A DNA stretch of 64,000 nucleotides. Origin: Carettochelys insculpta. Lineage: Eukaryota > Chordata > Testudines > Carettochelyidae. Below are positions 59,211 through 64,000 of the stretch, one piece after another. Both the position numbers and the translations under genes were made by a program. Every line of letters starts with the position of its first letter. Position 1 is the first letter of the stretch. The DNA lies in contig NC_134167.1 in assembly GCF_033958435.1 (NCBI RefSeq), forward strand, positions 3,368,001 to 3,432,000, read 5' to 3'. A model generated the notes under the pieces. It searched no databases. It worked only from the letters and a program-made list of their open reading frames with translations, and was not told the DNA's origin.

Positions 59211-61189
59211 GGGGAGCTTTTTATAAGCATTGGTCGGGTTTCATGAACACTCGGGCCTTGTTCAAAAATGCAAATTTCAAATTATAGCCGAGACCCTGGA
59301 ATTGCACGTACCGCAGCCAATTCCTTCGTTCCTTTGGGTCAGATTTTACTCCGGTGGGAATGTTTTAAAGGTGAGGCACTTCCTCTTGTAACTGGGGGCA
59401 CAGGAGGCCAGCCTGAGCCCCACCCTTTGAGACGATCAAGTGTATTTATCTCTTTTAAAGTCAGACAAAAATGGAGTTGATCCACTAAGTCTATTTCCAG
59501 CTACTAGACAGCCCAACTGTTCCCTTTGCTTTTCCTTCCTTTCCCGTGGGTTAAGGCAGGGTAAGAAGACTTTTTACATTGGGCCCCTCTTTTCATCTTA
59601 GCAATTAGCAGGGCCCCCCAACCTGTCTAATGCCATCCAAATCAATGGGAATTTCGGCCACGTTCACATAAAAATCCCTTTTGGCCCATGTAAGAAGATA
59701 AGTCTGTAGAATGTAAAGAGCTTTATGAATCGGTAGCCAGGCATAACAGTAACACACTTTCAGCGAGGTGGACGAGCCGGAGACCCAGCAGCGATCGTGC
59801 TCTGCCCCCCTTATGCAATTTCACACTCCCCCTCGTTTCCTCCCCTCCGGGTAAAGGTACTGACATGGGCTCTGTGCGTGTATGTGACGGCTCCGTGACT
59901 ACGGTCCCAGTTCTGCACTTCGTTCTTCATGCAGACCCATCAGTCTCACTGAGAGACTGAGCCCATACAAAGATCTATCTGCTTAGATCCAATTGCAGGA
60001 TCAAGGCTGGTGCTTGCGGTGATGCTAGTTTTAATGGGTTGGAATTGGCATTGCAATAAGATGGGTCTTTGTTTCGTCTCGTAGCGCACAGAATTTATGG
60101 TTTCGTGTCTAAGATAAAATGTTTACCTAGGGCTTACCAAGCTTCTCTGGCATTTGCCTGTCACCTGGGTTCACCCTCTGTAGTTCCGGAGCATCTGCCT
60201 ACTCAGTCCATGAATTTAAGGATTGTGAGTCAGCTGCTGGTCGGAGGCTGTTTGCGCTGGAGACATTTTCCAATAGGTTTCCCATTGCCCAGCTCCACTG
60301 AAGTTAGCAGCCTTGGGAGCTCTAAAACAGATGGGCTGCTGCTAACTGTCTTCCTTGCATCAAGCACTATGTCAGCTAGCCCTGCTCTAAGCCCGGTAAG
60401 AGGACAACGCTGCTTGAAAGGTCAGCAGCCTAGGCTTCCCAACACTGCTGCTGCCGCCCATGGAATTGAAATGACGTTCGTCCTGGTGGAACATGGTTCA
60501 TGTGTCCCTGGTGTAAGGAGGCTTTACTGCTGCTCCAGAGTGTGCTCTCTTGCAAGGCCCAAGGAGAGCGTAAAATGCGGGAGGAGAGTGGTGAGTCCTG
60601 AGGAACAGCCTGCAGTGTCCTCCTGGCCTCATGCAGAGCAAAGCTAGCAGGAGTTCGGACAGCCCTCTCCCAGCTAGCGTGCTGAGATTTGTTTTTGTCT
60701 CCAGCCAGTAACATAAGCACATTTATGGCTTATAATAAATAGGCACTGGGGCAGCTGCAAAACGACTTATGCTAAGAAATCATCCAGATGCTCCATCCGT
60801 GGCCATGATCTATGGAGCTGGACCAGGGACTAAGCCAACAGAGGAGAATTTTATTTCCCAGAAGCAATTGTTGTTGTTTTTCTGCTTGTTCCTTTAGCTC
60901 ACCGGAGAGCTGTTTCTCTGGGTTCCTGTTGGAGTTGACAGGCTGAGTTCATGTTTCCCATTAATCAGATGAAGATGAGGAGGCCCTGGGGCTGGAAACC
61001 CATGAAGTGGCATCGCTGCACAACTGAAGAACCCAAACTAGAATTTTTGGTTTCTGACATCTAAGTAATACAAGCAGTGAAATAACAGTTGCTACCAGGT
61101 GGTCTCATGTTTCGTTCTGGACTTTTGGAGTAGAGGAATATGTGTTTCCATCCGTGTGCCTTGGATCATAATCGTCGTTGTGCTCCTGC

Positions 61190-61347
61190 CCTGTACAGCA
61201 GAATCCCTGTCACTAGAGGTTTTTGAGAACAGATTAGACGAGCGTCCGTCGGGGATGGGGTTATATAGCCTTAATACTTCCTCAGTATGTGGGGGTGGAC
61301 TAGTTGACCTCTTGAGGTCTTTTCCAGCCCTACGATTCTATATTTCT
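61190..61347 (+). mobile_element. Old CR1 3' tail
   Basis: Contains the typical CR1 3' sequence GGTGGACTAGTTGACCTC, then CCAGCCCTACGATTCTAT. It is diverged and short, so it belongs to an older subfamily than the three long copies. Confidence 0.8.
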
Positions 61348-63257
61348 GTGCGCATCATGCCTTTGGGCTCTCTGAGGGTCATGTTTCTAGGTGCATGCAG
61401 TCTCTTTCCCTGTGTTCTCTAGTAAGGATTCGGGCATTTGCCTTTAAGCACTGAGTTAAGTCCTGCGTATCTGATGTGTTCAGATGAGTAGTTATGGATG
61501 AGCTAAAACATACTGTGGATTGATGTGTATTGTAATAAGTACACACCGTGTGCATGTGTGTGAGGATATTCAGGTCAGGGACTTTTGCATATCTCTGGTG
61601 CATATAAAAATACATCTTTATTAAACCCATTATGTGGATGGCAGAAAAATATGGCAGTGGCACTGAGCCTGACTTACGGAGCTGCTACGTGTCTGCAGCT
61701 GCCCTGGACCATAACTGGAATTGTGGATACTCTGAATACCAACCCCTAAGTGACTTTTCCAAAGCATGCCATGAGTCAGTGGCAGAGAATCTGGAGTCCT
61801 GCTGCCTGCTGTCCCATCCCCCCACCTTGTATCGTGGGGACCTTGTACCTGTGTGTTGTTGAAAGGCAAAAGGAAGGACTTGTATTTGAGCTGTTGACAC
61901 ACAAATGGAGAGAGGTGGAAAATATGTTGAATATGTGACTGGCCTGTCACATCTGAAAGAATTGTTTCCCTTGCCGTGGCATTTCATGTGTGCCCAAAGT
62001 TACTGGACGCTTGCATTTAATGCATTAATTAAACCACCTTCTCACAGCAAAGCGGTATTGAACACTGGCTGGCCGGATCTAAGTAAAACTCTATTTCCTG
62101 ACACGTGGTCCAGTGTAAAACCTGGGCTGGTGTCTTCAGGAGTGGTCACTCTGAAGTCCTGCTCAGGCATCCTGGCTATGAGTCATCCTGTATCCAGCTC
62201 ATCCTCCATTCAGTAGCTTATTCCAGTCACTTTCTGGTCCCGTTGCATAGTGGTTTGAGGAAAGAGATTCCATCCCTCCCTGGTCATGTGGAACGAGCTT
62301 CTTTTCCATGTGTGTATCAGTCCCTGTAATGTTTTTCTCCTGTCTCTGGCTTCCCACGGCATTCTTGGTAAATAGCCTTTTCCTGGGAGTGGAAACTTTC
62401 CCCCTGCTCTGCCACAGCTGGGTAACCAGATTTCCGATCTGGTTTCTAAACTGGCTTCGGAAGGCTGCACCCCGCATCCATCCACAGCAATTCCCTTTCC
62501 TGCTAACTGCAGGGTGGCAGGCTGTGCCAGCAGATACTAGGCTTTGCTCTTGCAGAACCATGGGAGGTGAAATAATTTGCAGATGGATCCTGCTTGGTGG
62601 GGGAGCTTAGCTCATCATCTTGCTGCCAAAGTTCTATTCCTCAGTATAACTTAGCTTCTATGTTTGACGGCACAACTTCTGTTAAGAGACAAAATGAACC
62701 TCACTGTTCCCCATGTTCCTGTTGCTCCTTCAAAGCTATTTATTTAAGAGCATTGATAAAATCTTTCAAAACCCCAGTTTTGATGGGTGAAGTGGGGAAA
62801 GATAGATTTCTGGTTGGACATCCTGAACCCCTGCACCTTTCACTATAGTCAGCAAGAGCTCAGCCCGGCCATGGTTTGCCCAAGATCATCAGGAGAGGAT
62901 AAGATCTGGGAACAAAACTCAGGAGCTCCTGGCTTTCTGGCCTGTATTCTTCCCAAACCATTCCTTTCTCTTCTGTGACTGGGAACTGCCTTCAGCCTTG
63001 AGATCATACATCGGTGTTTGGATTTATGGTGCACTGCTTAGCACCTCTGTTTGGAGAATAAACCTCTCCTGGTTCTTACTGGAAAAGCAAGATCCCCAGA
63101 GCTTTGGCAGAAGGCAACAGATGGTCAGCTCCTCTGTCCTGCTGCACGAGGCTCCAGAAAAGATATGTGCTAACTTGTGCATGGGCCTGCCCAAGAGGAG
63201 AGCAAACCAGGGGTGAAGATGCTTTCTTTCAGTGGAGCCAGAAACTGGTGTGTCAAG

Positions 63258-63431
63258 TAATGTTTCCTCTAATCTTTTCTATCCAGGTGCAGAATAATGT
63301 TTCTCTGCACACCAATACATGTGAATGTGCACCACCACTGGAAACAAAACCTAGCTGTGGGAGCTCTGCTCATCAGCTGGGAGCATTTGCTTCTTTCCTG
63401 AGTAGCCACACACAACTTCCAGGGAACACTG
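63258..63431. mobile_element. hAT-like MITE, same family as 32271
   Basis: Starts TAATGTTTCCTCTAATCTTT and ends CCAGGGAACACTG, with AATGTTTCTCTGCACACC and GTGCACCACCACTGG inside. The target duplication is not recognisable. Confidence 0.65.
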
Positions 63432-64000
63432 GTTCAGGCCCACTGAATCCAGGTGTGGAGGGGGTAATAGGAGAGTGTATGTGATTGATTTTCTGGAAAT
63501 CCATCTAAGGATAGGATTAGTTTTCCCTACATTCCCGTGATGCTTGCCTGTAGCTGGAGGCCAAAATCTTTATTCAAATGACTTTGGCTCTGGTAGTGTT
63601 ACTCCTAATTTACCTCAGCATGCGTGAAATTTGAATAGGGGCCTTCCACATCACCGGTGCCAGAGTCTTCCATAGCCTATTGGGTAGTCAGTGGGCCTTT
63701 AAGGGCATTTTTTCTCTGCACCCTTAGAAAATCCAGAATCTGTCCAGGGAGGCGAGATGGCAGGAGGCCCAGGGCATTTTCTCGGTATTAACAACCCACT
63801 TACTAGGAGTCTGAATGCCAGCCAGATGGAAATACTTCAAGAAATTCCCCAGAATGAAATCATTATTTGAAATAATGAGATAGCCCTTCCTTTGTTTTTA
63901 TAAGGCAGACCCACATCCCTTGCCTGCCTATCAAATTCATCTGACTTTTTGTACTTGTGTGGCAGGGTCAAGGGTTGCCAGTGTAAATGCTTTTCATGCT

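Larger units (their letters stand above)
59205..64000 (+). other. Start of LOXL2 intron after third coding exon
   Basis: The intron starts at the putative GC donor and runs off the window. It contains an old CR1 tail (about 61190-61347) and a hAT relic (63258-63431). Nothing is recognisable in 59210-61185, 61350-63255 or 63435-64000. No further SRCR-like coding was seen. Confidence 0.7.

Noticed and set aside
60069..60647. A 192-codon open frame in the last LOXL2 intron
   Set aside because: No recognisable domain, biased Ser/Leu composition, and no splice or codon signal; likely chance.
1..64000. CRISPR arrays, operons or phage-like modules
   Set aside because: No regularly spaced repeats and no dense co-directional coding; the sequence is plainly vertebrate nuclear DNA.

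Overview
The window is vertebrate nuclear DNA, most likely from a hidden-necked (cryptodiran) turtle. Three things point there: long, nearly intact CR1 LINEs; a copy resembling the turtle tRNA/CR1 'Cry' pol III SINE; and many amniote MIR and DNA-transposon relics. There is no sign of dense prokaryotic coding.

The only host gene I can support is the 5' coding part of a lysyl oxidase-like gene on the + strand, best matched to LOXL2. Three coding exons are visible: 32539-32984 (start codon at 32618, signal peptide, first half of SRCR1), 34656-34831 (second half of SRCR1) and 58993-59204 (start of SRCR2). Their splice phases (1, 0, 2) join into one open frame of 251 complete codons plus two bases. 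The later SRCR domains and the catalytic domain must lie past 64000. The non-coding first exon was not found and is probably upstream. On this reading, positions 1-32538 are intron 1 or 5' flank, 32985-34655 intron 2, 34832-58992 intron 3 and 59205-64000 the start of intron 4. The exon at 58993-59204 seems to end in a GC rather than a GT donor.

The rest is largely repeats. Three closely similar CR1 copies are present: 16884-18437 (-), 27359 to about 30650 (-, with endonuclease and reverse transcriptase parts) and 48081-49395 (+). An older CR1 tail lies near 61200. DNA transposon relics with visible terminal inverted repeats and target duplications are plentiful. hAT-like elements with 8-bp duplications sit at 14649-15260, 32271-32457, 42033-42218, 43964-44480 and 52430-52617. 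Elements ending in a GGCTACGTCTACACGTG-like motif with 3-bp duplications sit at 8644-9079, 26122-26832 and 40852-41545, and a related TAA-flanked element at 35246-35506. An unnamed family with a 'GTTAGTCTGT' end occurs at least ten times. MIR-type SINEs are scattered throughout.

No prokaryote-like system, CRISPR array or new multigene system is visible. The points most worth a second look are the possible GC-AG intron, the 436-bp near-perfect palindrome with almost no loop, transposons with different interiors but shared termini, and a hAT relic 81 bp from a LOXL2 splice acceptor.
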